A stretch of 32,059 nucleotides of DNA, taken from the NCBI GenBank assembly GCA_902760315.1, contig CACWFV010000023.1, forward strand, positions 1 through 32,059. Direction: 5' to 3'. The notes under the pieces were generated by a model. That model ran no database searches, was not told where the DNA came from, and saw only the letters and a program-made list of their open reading frames with translations. The stretch's first letter is position 1; every line of letters starts with the position of its first letter. A program made the position numbers and the translations under genes. The DNA is from an uncultured Bacteroidales bacterium (GTDB lineage Bacteria; Bacteroidota; Bacteroidia; Bacteroidales; Bacteroidaceae). Of the stretch, positions 15,915 to 24,841 are shown in pieces.

Positions 15915-16499
15915 TTATAGGTCAAAGATGAACAACAACGACAGCGTGAGCTCCGTCAGAAGCACATAGAACAGCAGCAGGGCTGCCGACTGACGGATGC
16001 CGTGAAGCAGGGCGTCGTAGACATCCTGCAAGGTGTCGAAGGTGCCGGCGATGATGCCGTAGAACGAGCCCAGCGCAATGATGCCAAACGCCACTAGCGG
16101 TACCAAGGCCTGCGAGAAGGGCGAAGCCCAGAGCGAACCCGTGGCCGAGAGCAGAATGGCATGGGGTATGGCCGTCATCAACGCAATGACGCCCACATAG
16201 ACCGCCAGCAGAAGAGAGGTCATGATGCGCGCCCGGCTCTCGCGGTAGCTGCTGCCCACTCGGAGCACGCCACAGCGCACCAATACACCATAGCCCATCG
16301 ACAGCAACAGCAGCCATACCAGTTGCGGACGGGCCAGCGACTGGGCGAAGTGTCCGAAAAACCAGCGCAGTCCCTGGCCAGACAGCAGCGAACGGATGCC
16401 GCTATCGGGAAATACGGCGCTGAGCAGCCACGACACCAGCATGGTGAGTAGCTGCAGGACAAACAGCGTCAGGGCAATATGTGGAAGAAACCTCTTCAT
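15915..16499 (-). CDS. small multi-pass membrane protein, weakly AbgT-like
   Basis: 194 residues with five or six membrane segments. The stretch DSGIRSLLSGQGLRWFFG, followed by LLLLSMGYGVLVRCGVL, recalls the N-terminal part of AbgT (p-aminobenzoyl-glutamate) transporters, but AbgT proteins are over 500 residues and the rest is absent, so transport by this protein alone is doubtful. The start at 16499 is the last of five ATGs generated by a 7-base repeat; the in-frame ATG at 16520 meets a stop after five codons. It lies 35 bases after the response regulator and 5 before the MFS gene. Function unknown. Confidence 0.7.
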   Translation of the reverse strand: MKRFLPHIALTLFVLQLLTMLVSWLLSAVFPDSGIRSLLSGQGLRWFFGHFAQSLARPQLVWLLLLSMGYGVLVRCGVLRVGSSYRESRARIMTSLLLAVYVGVIALMTAIPHAILLSATGSLWASPFSQALVPLVAFGIIALGSFYGIIAGTFDTLQDVYDALLHGIRQSAALLLFYVLLTELTLSLLFIFDL

Positions 16500-16531
16500 T
16501 CTTCATTCTTCATTCTTCATTCTTCATTCTT
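16493..16531. repeat. 7-base tandem repeat over a start codon
   Basis: Five copies of TCTTCAT (16493-16527) plus a partial TCTT (16528-16531); on the minus strand each copy reads ATGAAGA. The last ATG (16499) is the start of the small membrane protein. ATGs in the other copies fall in shifting frames and each meets a TGA after five codons. Confidence 0.88.
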
Positions 16532-16534
16532 AAC

Positions 16535-17251
16535 TCACTCCATGTCGGGTTCGAGATTATCGATGTCGAGGATGCGCAGTTGCAGGGCACGCACCACGAG
16601 GCGGGTGGCATTGACGCTTTCGCCTCCGGGAAACAGCTTGCGCACCAACTCCATCTGGCGTTTCTCCAGACTCTTGACGCCAAAGGGCATGCCGCGCAGG
16701 GCGGTTATCTGCTCCTTGGTATAGCCCAAGGCCAGGTGGCGCAGGAAACGCTCGTCGTACTCGTCGATTTCGTAATTGATAAGAGCTTCCTGGCGAGCCA
16801 GCTGTGCAGAGACGGCGTGTTTGAAACGGCCTACAATCTTCTGCAGGATGGGCTCGTTGAACACCAGCTGCTTGCCCTCCATGACGGCTATGACGTCGCG
16901 GCGCGTCAGCAGTTCTCCGGTCTTCAGGATGATGCCGTCGGCACCAGCGTCGAGCACGTCGACCCAGAGTTTCTCGTTCAATATCTCGCCCGTGAAGATG
17001 AGTATCTTGACCTGCTTGTACATCTCCTTGGTCTGGCGGCATATCTCGACGCCGACAGTAGTGGAGCCACCCAGTCCCAGGTCGAGCAGCACCAGGTCGG
17101 GCTGCTGTTGTTTGATGAGGCGCCAGTAGCTGGCCTCGTTGTCTGCGGTGCCGATGATGTCGGCCTCAGGTATTTCGTTGCGTACGATGCCTTCCGTACC
17201 TTTCAGTTCGAGGGGGACGTCCTCGACGATGATGAGTTTAAACTTTTCCAT
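16535..17251 (-). CDS. response regulator (receiver + LuxR/NarL-like output)
   Basis: 238 residues. The receiver domain has all key residues: Glu10/Asp11, phospho-acceptor Asp57 in LLDLGLGG, Thr87 and Lys110. The C-terminal part (about 160-228, with LALGYTKEQITALRGMPFGVKSLEKRQMEL split over the expected helices) resembles a NarL/LuxR-type DNA-binding domain, somewhat divergent. Its start overlaps the sensor kinase stop by 14 bases, so the two are a cognate pair. Targets are unknown; the local uronate operon is a candidate. Confidence 0.88.
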   Translation of the reverse strand: MEKFKLIIVEDVPLELKGTEGIVRNEIPEADIIGTADNEASYWRLIKQQQPDLVLLDLGLGGSTTVGVEICRQTKEMYKQVKILIFTGEILNEKLWVDVLDAGADGIILKTGELLTRRDVIAVMEGKQLVFNEPILQKIVGRFKHAVSAQLARQEALINYEIDEYDERFLRHLALGYTKEQITALRGMPFGVKSLEKRQMELVRKLFPGGESVNATRLVVRALQLRILDIDNLEPDME

Positions 17252-20200
17252 TGTATCTGGGTAATGTGATGTTGACTATGTTTTGACTGATGACGATGCC
17301 ACACGCCCGACGTGCGGTAGCCTCGCCGTGTTCGCGGACTATCTGGCGCGCTATGAGCCAGTCGACGTGCGAGGGCTGTCCGGCCAGCGTCAACTGGAAC
17401 TTCACGTAGCGTTCGTCCTTGGGCTCAGTCTGTACGTCGGTGGGGTTCAGCAGTTCCACCAAGTAGCGCAGCATGTTGGCGTTGCCTACGACGCGCTGTC
17501 CCAAGAAGTCGGTGGGCTGCACGTGCATCTTGATGTGCTCCACCTGGGAGATGGCCTGCTGTATGAGTATGCCGTAGAGGTCGCGATAGAATCCCGTCAC
17601 CTCGGCCAGCGGCGCCAGTTCACGGGAGTCTACCAGCTGGCGGATGCGCGAGGGGTAGTACATCGTCTCGTGTTTCAGCGTGGAGAGACAGTTGTCCAGC
17701 ACGCTGTTGGCCACGTGCAGATTGTCGTTCTCCAGTTCAGCGCGGTGCAGTTCGTCGTTGGCCATTTCAAGGGTAGACTGCTGCATGCTCTCCTGTCGGA
17801 AGCGGTGGTAGAGCCGGTGGCGGTAGTAGAGCATGTAGTAGGCTGGAGCTATCAGCACCAGCAACACCAGCAGCAGGTAGACGGCTATGCGCTTGTTTTG
17901 CTGCGACTGCTCCATGGTGCGGCAGTAGTCGCCCAGCGTGGCGTCGGCACTGAGTTCTTTGAAGAGCTGGGTGTACACCTTATTATTATATGCGTAGACG
18001 GCCCACTCGTGGAGCGCCAAGGCTGCCACGGCACTCTCGTTGCGTATGTCGAGTATGATTTGGTAGTTCGTATCCAGTCCGTCGTGCAGCCACTGTATTT
18101 CGGCCACGTTGCCCTGGTCGCCAAAAGGTTGCAGCAACAGTTGTCCGCCGGGCTGCTGCTGACGGTAGTGGGCGTTGAGGGCCTCTATACACGAGTCGGC
18201 AAACTGCAGGGTGCGACTGTACGTGCCGTTAATGTTGGAGAAGTAGGCAGAGTCGGCAAAGATGTGGGCACGGTCCAAGGGACTGACGGCTGTCAGTTGT
18301 TGGCTACTGGCTGTCAGCAAATGACCCGGAGCCAATAGCCAGTAGCTTAGGGCCAACACCATTCTGACCACGCCCTTGGGCAGCCGGAAGTAGAAGCGTG
18401 AGCCCCTGCCCTCTTCGCTTTCTGCCTGTAGCAGACAGACGCTGAAGAGTCTGCTGGTCTTGCGGTATTTCTCGATAATGCCTTTACAGTTCATCAGCCC
18501 GAAGCCATGGCCCTGCTGCACCTTGTGGTCGAAAACGTGGGCCAGCTGGTCGGCCGTCATGCCGTGGCCCGTGTCCCGAACCGACAGTTCCACATAGTCG
18601 GCACCCTCGCTGGCAGCCACCTCCACGCTGCCTCCCTCAGCCGTAAACTTGCGTGCATTGTCGGCCAGCGTGTTCAGCATGAACAGCGTCAGCACGCGGT
18701 CTGCCTTGACCGTAGCGGCGGTAGGTCTGACGCTCAGCGTCACGCCCTTCATGCTGAAGCTGGTCTTGCTGCGTGCCACGATGTCAAAGAGCGGCTGCAG
18801 CGGAAAACTCTCCACATGCAAGCTCAGTTCTCCCTGTCGCAGCTGTATCCACTCCGTCAGTTGGTCGTTCTGCTGACTGATGTTGTCCGTCAGCTCGCGG
18901 ATATAGTCCAGCCGCTCCGCATGGTCTGCGGCATCAGGGTTCTCGGCTATTTTGTCTGCCTCGTGGCGTATGCGGTCAATGAGCGGCAGTATGCCCATGG
19001 CCATGGATATCTTGGCACGCTGCTCCATGTGGCGGCGCTCATTGCGCTCCACGCGCAGACGGGCTTCAGCCACTTCCTCGTTTTTTTGTTCCAGCAGGTC
19101 GTCAAACTGAGTATCCTTCTTGCGTCGCTGGTTCAGCCGGTTGAAGAGCCACACCAGCAGCAGCATCAGTACGATGGCCACCACTACGGCGGCTATCATC
19201 CAGTTCAGTTGTTTGGCCTCGTGGTCCAGTATGCCTGCGCGGGCCTCCAGTTCACGGTCCTGGCGTGTCTGCTCCTGCAGGTCTATATAGATGTTACGAT
19301 TATAGTCGCTCTGGGGTTTGTCGTCTATGGCAGAATAGGCCACCGACAACTGTTCGCGAATGCTAGCCACCAGGTCGGGAGCCTGATGGATGAGCGTGTC
19401 GGCCAGCGCCTTGTGCAGATACTCCAGGGCGCGATAGTCGTCGCCCATGGTGTGGTAGCAGGAGGCCAGGGTACGGTTGGCACCGGCTATCTGGTAGACG
19501 TCGCCGTAGGCCGTAAACAACTGCAGCGCTGAGTCGGCCAGCGCCACGTCAGCCGTATGGTCAGCCAGTCCCTCCAGGGCCTGCGCTTCGAAATAGGGGT
19601 AGTTTTTCCGGCGGGCTATGCTCAGACAGCGGTTCAGGATTTCCATCTCGTCGGCATGCACCTGTTCGGCATTCCGGCCCGTCAAGATGCCACCGGCACC
19701 GACGTTGTACAGATAGTTCAGATACTGCGTGGTGTCGCTGCGCGTGGCATCGACATCCATGGCCGCGAGTGCGTCAATGGACTGGTGTTCCAGTCCGACG
19801 TAGTAGTAATAGGTGGAGTTGACAATGGCCATCTCCGACTCTGCGTACACCATGCGCTGGCTGAGGCGCTCAGGCAACTCCTGACGCTCTTCGCGAATAC
19901 GCTGCAAGTGGCTCAGCGCACGCTCGCGGTGCTCGTAGAAGGCGCGGTTGTCGGAACGGCGCTGGCAGAGACGCATCCACTGCACCTCGGCCACAAACAA
20001 CTCAATCTGGTTGTCCGTGATGGAGAGTGCCTCGTCCAGCTGTTGCGCCGCCTGGTCGTAGTGCATGCGCACCATGGCGACGAAGGCCATGTTATTCAGA
20101 GCCTCGGCACGGCCGGCGTCGTAGTGAGCAGCAGCGTCGTAGGCTTGGCGGGCATAAAGCTCGGTAGAGTCAATGTTCCGGTAGTGACAGGCATAAGACA

Positions 20201-20297
20201 GCGAATTCAGCTTGTCCACCGCTGCCTTGTCGGACGGTGAACAAGCTGAAAGAGTAATCAGTAGCGGCAGTAGCTTAAGCGCGAGCCTTAGCCACAT
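17238..20297 (-). CDS. large TPR-type sensor histidine kinase (DUF5112/DUF5113-like)
   Basis: 1019 residues. An N-terminal lipoprotein-type signal (LSAC, Cys19) leads into a helical TPR-like periplasmic region (about 30-340), a membrane helix (365-387) and a coiled coil. A complete HATPase domain follows (N box [10 protein letters not shown] 541-550, G1 RDTGHGM 574-580, G2 GHGFGL 596-601). Then comes a second unit: hydrophobic 644-663, a sensor region, a membrane helix (804-826), a coiled coil, and LKHETMYYP (874-882), which looks like a His-box with His876, ending in a degenerate ATPase-like tail. In the first unit the His-box is not clear (only His445-Glu in RHEAD). It resembles Bacteroidetes proteins annotated with DUF5112 and DUF5113, recalled rather than searched. 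The start overlaps eda by 23 bases. Confidence 0.85.
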   Translation of the reverse strand: MWLRLALKLLPLLITLSACSPSDKAAVDKLNSLSYACHYRNIDSTELYARQAYDAAAHYDAGRAEALNNMAFVAMVRMHYDQAAQQLDEALSITDNQIELFVAEVQWMRLCQRRSDNRAFYEHRERALSHLQRIREERQELPERLSQRMVYAESEMAIVNSTYYYYVGLEHQSIDALAAMDVDATRSDTTQYLNYLYNVGAGGILTGRNAEQVHADEMEILNRCLSIARRKNYPYFEAQALEGLADHTADVALADSALQLFTAYGDVYQIAGANRTLASCYHTMGDDYRALEYLHKALADTLIHQAPDLVASIREQLSVAYSAIDDKPQSDYNRNIYIDLQEQTRQDRELEARAGILDHEAKQLNWMIAAVVVAIVLMLLLVWLFNRLNQRRKKDTQFDDLLEQKNEEVAEARLRVERNERRHMEQRAKISMAMGILPLIDRIRHEADKIAENPDAADHAERLDYIRELTDNISQQNDQLTEWIQLRQGELSLHVESFPLQPLFDIVARSKTSFSMKGVTLSVRPTAATVKADRVLTLFMLNTLADNARKFTAEGGSVEVAASEGADYVELSVRDTGHGMTADQLAHVFDHKVQQGHGFGLMNCKGIIEKYRKTSRLFSVCLLQAESEEGRGSRFYFRLPKGVVRMVLALSYWLLAPGHLLTASSQQLTAVSPLDRAHIFADSAYFSNINGTYSRTLQFADSCIEALNAHYRQQQPGGQLLLQPFGDQGNVAEIQWLHDGLDTNYQIILDIRNESAVAALALHEWAVYAYNNKVYTQLFKELSADATLGDYCRTMEQSQQNKRIAVYLLLVLLVLIAPAYYMLYYRHRLYHRFRQESMQQSTLEMANDELHRAELENDNLHVANSVLDNCLSTLKHETMYYPSRIRQLVDSRELAPLAEVTGFYRDLYGILIQQAISQVEHIKMHVQPTDFLGQRVVGNANMLRYLVELLNPTDVQTEPKDERYVKFQLTLAGQPSHVDWLIARQIVREHGEATARRACGIVISQNIVNITLPRYNGKV

Positions 20298-20943
20298 AAC
20301 CGAGTGCCTCCTTGCACTTGTCGGTCACATACTGCCAGTCGCCGGCCTTTACCTTGTCGCTGGGGAACAGCTTGGAACCCATGCCTACGCAGTAGACACC
20401 GGCCTTGAACCACTTCTGCAGGTTCTCCTCCTCAGGAGCTACACCGCCAGTGACCATAATCTTTGACCAAGGCATGGGAGCCTTCAGACCCTTGACCATA
20501 TTGGGACCTACCACGTCGCCGGGGAATACCTTAGTCAGGTCGCAGCCCAGCTCCTGGGCCTTGCCAATCTCGCTGACGGTCATACAGCCAGGGCAGTAGG
20601 GCACCAGACGGCGGTTGCAGACGGGCGCTATCTCAGGATTGAACAGCGGACCTACCACGAAGCAGGCGCCCAACTGGATGTACAGGGCTGCCGTGGGAGC
20701 GTCGACAACAGAGCCAATGCCCAGTGCCAGTTCGGGACACTCCTTGTCGGCCCACTTCACCAGTTCGCCAAACACTTCCTGGGCAAAGTCGCCACGGTTG
20801 GTGAACTCAAAAGCGCGCACACCACCCTCGTAGCAGGCCTTGACCACGTTCTTACAGGTTTCCAGGTCCTTGTTGTAGAATACGGGCACCATACCGGTAT
20901 CACCGATTTTCTTCAATACTGCAATTTTATCAAATTTTGCCAT
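20275..20943 (-). CDS. eda: KDPG/KHG aldolase
   Basis: 222 residues from the ATG at 20943 ([21 protein letters not shown]); an upstream in-frame ATG at 20967 is less likely because it adds eight residues not typical of the family. It cleaves 2-keto-3-deoxy-6-phosphogluconate to pyruvate and glyceraldehyde 3-phosphate in the cytoplasm. Typical features are [11 protein letters not shown], the region from [11 protein letters not shown] to [13 protein letters not shown], and [11 protein letters not shown]. It is 40 bases after kdgK, whose product it uses, so the two complete hexuronate breakdown. Confidence 0.94.
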   Translation of the reverse strand: MAKFDKIAVLKKIGDTGMVPVFYNKDLETCKNVVKACYEGGVRAFEFTNRGDFAQEVFGELVKWADKECPELALGIGSVVDAPTAALYIQLGACFVVGPLFNPEIAPVCNRRLVPYCPGCMTVSEIGKAQELGCDLTKVFPGDVVGPNMVKGLKAPMPWSKIMVTGGVAPEEENLQKWFKAGVYCVGMGSKLFPSDKVKAGDWQYVTDKCKEALGYVAKARA

Positions 20944-20983
20944 AATGCTTTTCTTGTGTGTATTCAAATTCTACATCCGTACT

Positions 20984-22006
20984 TTATCGCTGTACACGGC
21001 CATTGGCGTTACCACCGGCCAGACTCTCAACTTCGTCAATGCCTACCAGGTTGAAGTCGCCATTGATGGTGTGCTTCAGTGCAGAGGCTGCTACGGCAAA
21101 CTCCAGTGCCTCACCTTGGGTGGACTTGGTGAGCAGACCGTGGATCAGACCACCGGAGAAAGAGTCGCCACCACCTACACGGTCAATAATGGGGTTAATC
21201 TCGTAGCGCTTGGACTGGTAGAACTCCTTGCCATCGTAGATGAGGGCCTTCCAGCCGTTGAACGTAGCGCTGTAGCTCTCGCGCAGCGTAGAGACTACAT
21301 ATTTGAAGCCAAACTCCTTCATCATCTGTTTGAAGATGCCCTCGTAGCCGGCAGCGTCGGTCTGGCCGCCCTCTACGTCGGCGTCGGGCTTGAAGCCCAG
21401 ACAGAGCTCGGCATCTTCCTCATTGCCAATGCAGACGTCGACATACTTCATCAGCGGGCGCATGATGCTGATAGCCTTCTCGCTGGTCCACAGCTTCTTG
21501 CGGAAGTTCAGGTCGACAGAAACCGTTACTCCGTGGCGCTTGGCAGCCTCACAAGCCAGGCGGGTCAGCTCGGCAGCCTTGTCGGAAATGGCCGGTGTGA
21601 TGCCGCTCCAATGGAACCAGGCAGCGCCCTCCATGATGGCATCGAAGTCGAAGTCCTGAGGGTCGGCCTCAGCAATGGAACTGTGGGCACGGTCGTAGAT
21701 AACCTTTGACGGACGCATAGAGGCGCCGGTCTCAGCATAGTACAGACCTACACGGTCACCACCGCGGGCAATGTACTGCGTGTTGACACCATAGCGGCGC
21801 AGTGCGTTGACAGCAATCTGGCCAATCTCGTGCTTGGGCAGCTTGCTGACGAAATAAGCCTCGTGACCATAGTTTGCCACGCTGACAGCGACATTAGCCT
21901 CGCCACCACCGGGGATGATACGGAAAGACTCACTCTGAATGAAACGGTCGTTGCCCATGGGCGACAGGCGAAGCATAATCTCGCCTAAAGTAACAATTTT
22001 TGCCAT
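20984..22006 (-). CDS. kdgK: 2-keto-3-deoxygluconate kinase
   Basis: 340 residues, PfkB family. Phosphorylates 2-keto-3-deoxygluconate to KDPG with ATP. IPGGGEANVAVSVANYG near residue 31 is the substrate-site motif, and VGGGDSFSGGLIHG holds the catalytic base Asp281 of the second PfkB signature. It is the first gene of the minus-strand operon with eda and shares an intergenic region with a LacI-type regulator, which probably controls it. Confidence 0.94.
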   Translation of the reverse strand: MAKIVTLGEIMLRLSPMGNDRFIQSESFRIIPGGGEANVAVSVANYGHEAYFVSKLPKHEIGQIAVNALRRYGVNTQYIARGGDRVGLYYAETGASMRPSKVIYDRAHSSIAEADPQDFDFDAIMEGAAWFHWSGITPAISDKAAELTRLACEAAKRHGVTVSVDLNFRKKLWTSEKAISIMRPLMKYVDVCIGNEEDAELCLGFKPDADVEGGQTDAAGYEGIFKQMMKEFGFKYVVSTLRESYSATFNGWKALIYDGKEFYQSKRYEINPIIDRVGGGDSFSGGLIHGLLTKSTQGEALEFAVAASALKHTINGDFNLVGIDEVESLAGGNANGRVQR

Positions 22007-22050
22007 TTGTTTTAGTATTACATTTAAAAGATGTTGTGTTTAAAGTGTTG

Positions 22051-22081
22051 CAAAGATACAATGTTTTTTTAGAACGGCAAA
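22051..22081 (-). promoter_or_regulatory. promoter of the kdgK operon
   Basis: Minus strand TTTG (22081-22078), a 19-base spacer and TATCTTTG (22058-22051) match the Bacteroidetes consensus. The 5' untranslated region would be about 38 bases. Confidence 0.75.
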
Positions 22082-22112
22082 AAAAACGGGCAAAAATATT
22101 CTAAAATCAATC

Positions 22113-22124
22113 GTAAACGTTTGC
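22113..22124. promoter_or_regulatory. candidate LacI-family operator
   Basis: GTAAACGTTTGC is centred on a CG step with a perfect AAACGTTT core, the usual form of LacI/GalR-family operators. It lies between the divergent kdgK and lacI-type promoters, where an autoregulatory repressor would act. Only one copy was found. Confidence 0.55.
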
Positions 22125-22172
22125 CACCAAGAAAAAACCATCAGAATTCTTCGGGATATCATTTTTTTTCAC

Positions 22173-22180
22173 TACCTTTG
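22173..22180 (+). promoter_or_regulatory. -7 box of the LacI-type regulator gene
   Basis: TACCTTTG ends 8 bases before the ATG at 22189. No good -33 TTTG is seen at the expected distance. If this is the promoter, the mRNA is leaderless or nearly so. Confidence 0.55.
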
Positions 22181-22188
22181 CCAAAATT

Positions 22189-23259
22189 ATGGATACTGGC
22201 AAGATAAGAATCAAGGACATAGCAGAGCGGGCCGGCGTCAGCGTCGGCACCGTGGACCGCGTGCTCCACGAGCGTCCCAACGTGTCGCCAAAAGCGCTGG
22301 CCAAGGTCAAGAAGGCCTTGGAAGAAATGAACTATGAGCCCAACCGCTATGCCGCGGCGCTGGCCTATAATAAGTCGTACACGTTCTTCCTCGTGCTGCC
22401 CAAGCACGCCTCAGAAGCCTACTGGGAAGAGATAGAGGAAGGAGCGACCACTGCCTGTAGCCGGCTGCGGGACTTCAGCATTTCTAAAAAGATGATGTAC
22501 TACAACCGCTTCGACACCGGCACCTTTGCCAAAATCATGGACAACGCCCTCAGCCAGCAGCCCGACGGCGTCGTCGTAGTACCCTCGCAGTTGGACATCA
22601 CCAGGAAGTACACCGACATCATGCACGAGCGCCAGATTCCCTTCATACTGCTGGACTCCTACATGCCCGACCTGCGCCCGCTGGCCTTCTACGGACAAGA
22701 CTCGTTCTCCAGCGGCTACTTCGCGGCCCGCATGCTTATGATTATTGCCTACAAGGAGCAGGAAATCATGCTGATGAAACAGATGAGAAACGGCAACGTG
22801 GCCTCCAAGCAGCAGGAAAACCGCGAGACGGGATTCCGCCACTACATGCACGACCACTTCCCTAACGTCAAAATCCATGAGGTCAACCTCTCACTCGACG
22901 AGAAACGAGAGAGCTACGATGCCATCCTGGAGAAGTTCTTCCAGCAACACCCGCTGGTGCACCACTGCATCACCTTTAACTCCAAGGCGCACTTGGTGGG
23001 CGAATACCTGCTCAAGAGCAACCGCCGCGACATACAAATCATGGGCTATGACATGGTTCCCAAAAACGCGGAGTGCGTGCGACAGGGCAGCATTTCGTTT
23101 CTCATCGCCCAGCACGCCTTCATGCAGGGTTACGCCTGCATAGACACGCTCTTCAACGCCATCATACTGAAGAAAGAGGTAGACCCCGTCAACTACATGC
23201 CCATCGAACTGCTCACCAAGGAGAACATAGACTTCTATCGCCGCAAGAACATAGGCTGA
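22189..23259 (+). CDS. LacI-family transcriptional regulator
   Basis: 356 residues. The N-terminal helix-turn-helix IRIKDIAERAGVSVGTVDRV and hinge EEMNYEPNRYAAALA are followed by a periplasmic-binding-protein-like effector domain (SYTFFLVLPKHASEAYWEEI, VVVVPS, PFILLDSYMP). It is divergent from kdgK-eda and upstream of altronate dehydratase, so it most likely regulates hexuronate genes, with KDG or a related sugar acid as inducer. That assignment comes from context. The last residues are complete and the stop is normal. Confidence 0.92.
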   Translation: MDTGKIRIKDIAERAGVSVGTVDRVLHERPNVSPKALAKVKKALEEMNYEPNRYAAALAYNKSYTFFLVLPKHASEAYWEEIEEGATTACSRLRDFSISKKMMYYNRFDTGTFAKIMDNALSQQPDGVVVVPSQLDITRKYTDIMHERQIPFILLDSYMPDLRPLAFYGQDSFSSGYFAARMLMIIAYKEQEIMLMKQMRNGNVASKQQENRETGFRHYMHDHFPNVKIHEVNLSLDEKRESYDAILEKFFQQHPLVHHCITFNSKAHLVGEYLLKSNRRDIQIMGYDMVPKNAECVRQGSISFLIAQHAFMQGYACIDTLFNAIILKKEVDPVNYMPIELLTKENIDFYRRKNIG

Positions 23260-23314
23260 CGCACCCCTGCCCCGCAAGAACAGAACTAAAACAAATACAA
23301 AACTATCACACATT

Positions 23315-24820
23315 ATGGAACAAGCTACATTCTTAAAAATCAATCCCGCCGACTCTGTCGTAGTATGCCTCACCCCGAAAAAACAGGGCGACACCATTGA
23401 AGTCGACGGGCAGCAAATCGTTGTCAGTCAAGACACACCCGCAGGCCACAAACTGCTCATCAAGGACGTCAAGGAAGGCGAGAACATCATCAAGTACGGC
23501 TACCCCATAGGCCATGCACGCCAAGACCTGAAGGCCGGCGACTGGGTCAACGAGAACAACCTCAAGACCAACCTCAGCGGCACTCTGGAGTACACCTACC
23601 AGCCCGTAGACGCCCGCCAGGACATCAGCCACATCAAGCAGGAGGGCCGCACCTTCAAGGGCTATGTGCGCAAGAATGGCGACATCGGCGTGCGCAACGA
23701 GCTGTGGATAGTGCCCACGGTGGGCTGCGTCAATGGCATTGCTGAGCGGCTAGTCCACAAACTCATGCAGGAGACCGGCTGCAAGGGCATTGACGCCATC
23801 CATGCCTGGCACCACAACTACGGCTGTTCGCAACTGAGCGACGACCACGAGAATACGCGCAAGATTCTGCGCGACATCTGTCTGCACCCCAACGCCGGCG
23901 GCGTGCTGGTGCTCAGCCTGGGCTGCGAAAACAACCAGCCCGACGACTTCATGGCTATGCTCGGCGACTACGACAAGTCTCGCATCAAACTGCTCGTCAC
24001 ACAGCGCGTGGAGGGCGACGAGATTGAGGCCGGCATGCAGCTGTTGCGCGAACTCTACCGCCAGGCCTCGCAGGACAAGCGCCAGGAGGTGCCCGTCAGC
24101 AAACTGCGCGTAGGACTGAAGTGTGGCGGCTCCGACGGCTTCAGCGGCATTACCGCCAACCCGCTGGTGGGTGAATTCTCTGACTGGCTGGTGGCACAGG
24201 GCGGCACCAGCATACTGACCGAAGTGCCGGAGATGTTTGGCGCGGAGACCATCCTCATGAACCGCTGCGAGACGCCGGAGTTGTTCCAGCAGACGGTGTC
24301 CATGGTCAACAACTTCAAGAACTACTTCCTCTCCCACGGCGAACCCGTTGGCGAGAATCCCTCACCGGGCAACAAGGCCGGCGGCATCTCTACACTGGAA
24401 GACAAGGCACTGGGGTGCACCCAGAAGTGTGGCAAGGCTCCCGTCAGCGGCGTCATGGAGTATGGTGACAGACTGCAGCACACGGGACTGAACCTGCTGT
24501 CAGCTCCCGGCAACGACCTCGTGGCCTCTACAGCACTGGCCTCAGCGGGCTGCCACATCGTGCTCTTCACCACCGGGCGCGGCACGCCCTTCGGCACCTT
24601 CGTACCCACCATGAAGATAGCCACCAACCCCACCCTGGCCAAGAACAAGCCCCACTGGGTAGACTTCTCTGCCGGCCAACTTGTGGAGGGTCGCACCATG
24701 CAGGAACTCGTCCCTGAGTTCATCGACAAAGTGCTGGCAGTAGCCAGTGGCGAGAAGGCTCGCAACGAGGAGAACGGCTACCGCGAAATCTCCATCTTCA
24801 AGAATGGTGTAACGCTGTAA
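23315..24820 (+). CDS. uxaA: altronate dehydratase
   Basis: 501 residues, the usual length for full-length UxaA with an N-terminal SAF domain (about 1-95) and a C-terminal catalytic domain. It dehydrates D-altronate to 2-keto-3-deoxygluconate in galacturonate breakdown, supplying the substrate of KdgK across the divergent region. Characteristic stretches are FKGYVRKNGDIGVRNELWIV, KCGGSDGFSGITANPLVG and FTTGRGTPFGTFVPTMKI. It is 55 bases after the LacI-type gene with no recognisable promoter, so it is probably co-transcribed. The other uronate genes (uxaB, uxaC) are not in the window. Confidence 0.94.
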   Translation: MEQATFLKINPADSVVVCLTPKKQGDTIEVDGQQIVVSQDTPAGHKLLIKDVKEGENIIKYGYPIGHARQDLKAGDWVNENNLKTNLSGTLEYTYQPVDARQDISHIKQEGRTFKGYVRKNGDIGVRNELWIVPTVGCVNGIAERLVHKLMQETGCKGIDAIHAWHHNYGCSQLSDDHENTRKILRDICLHPNAGGVLVLSLGCENNQPDDFMAMLGDYDKSRIKLLVTQRVEGDEIEAGMQLLRELYRQASQDKRQEVPVSKLRVGLKCGGSDGFSGITANPLVGEFSDWLVAQGGTSILTEVPEMFGAETILMNRCETPELFQQTVSMVNNFKNYFLSHGEPVGENPSPGNKAGGISTLEDKALGCTQKCGKAPVSGVMEYGDRLQHTGLNLLSAPGNDLVASTALASAGCHIVLFTTGRGTPFGTFVPTMKIATNPTLAKNKPHWVDFSAGQLVEGRTMQELVPEFIDKVLAVASGEKARNEENGYREISIFKNGVTL

Positions 24821-24841
24821 AGAAACATATGAAATATTGAA

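Noticed and set aside
16500-16527. Phase-variable coding by the ATGAAGA repeat
   Set aside because: The repeat lies before the true start and all earlier ATGs stop after five codons, so copy number would not switch the protein's frame; only an effect on initiation remains possible.
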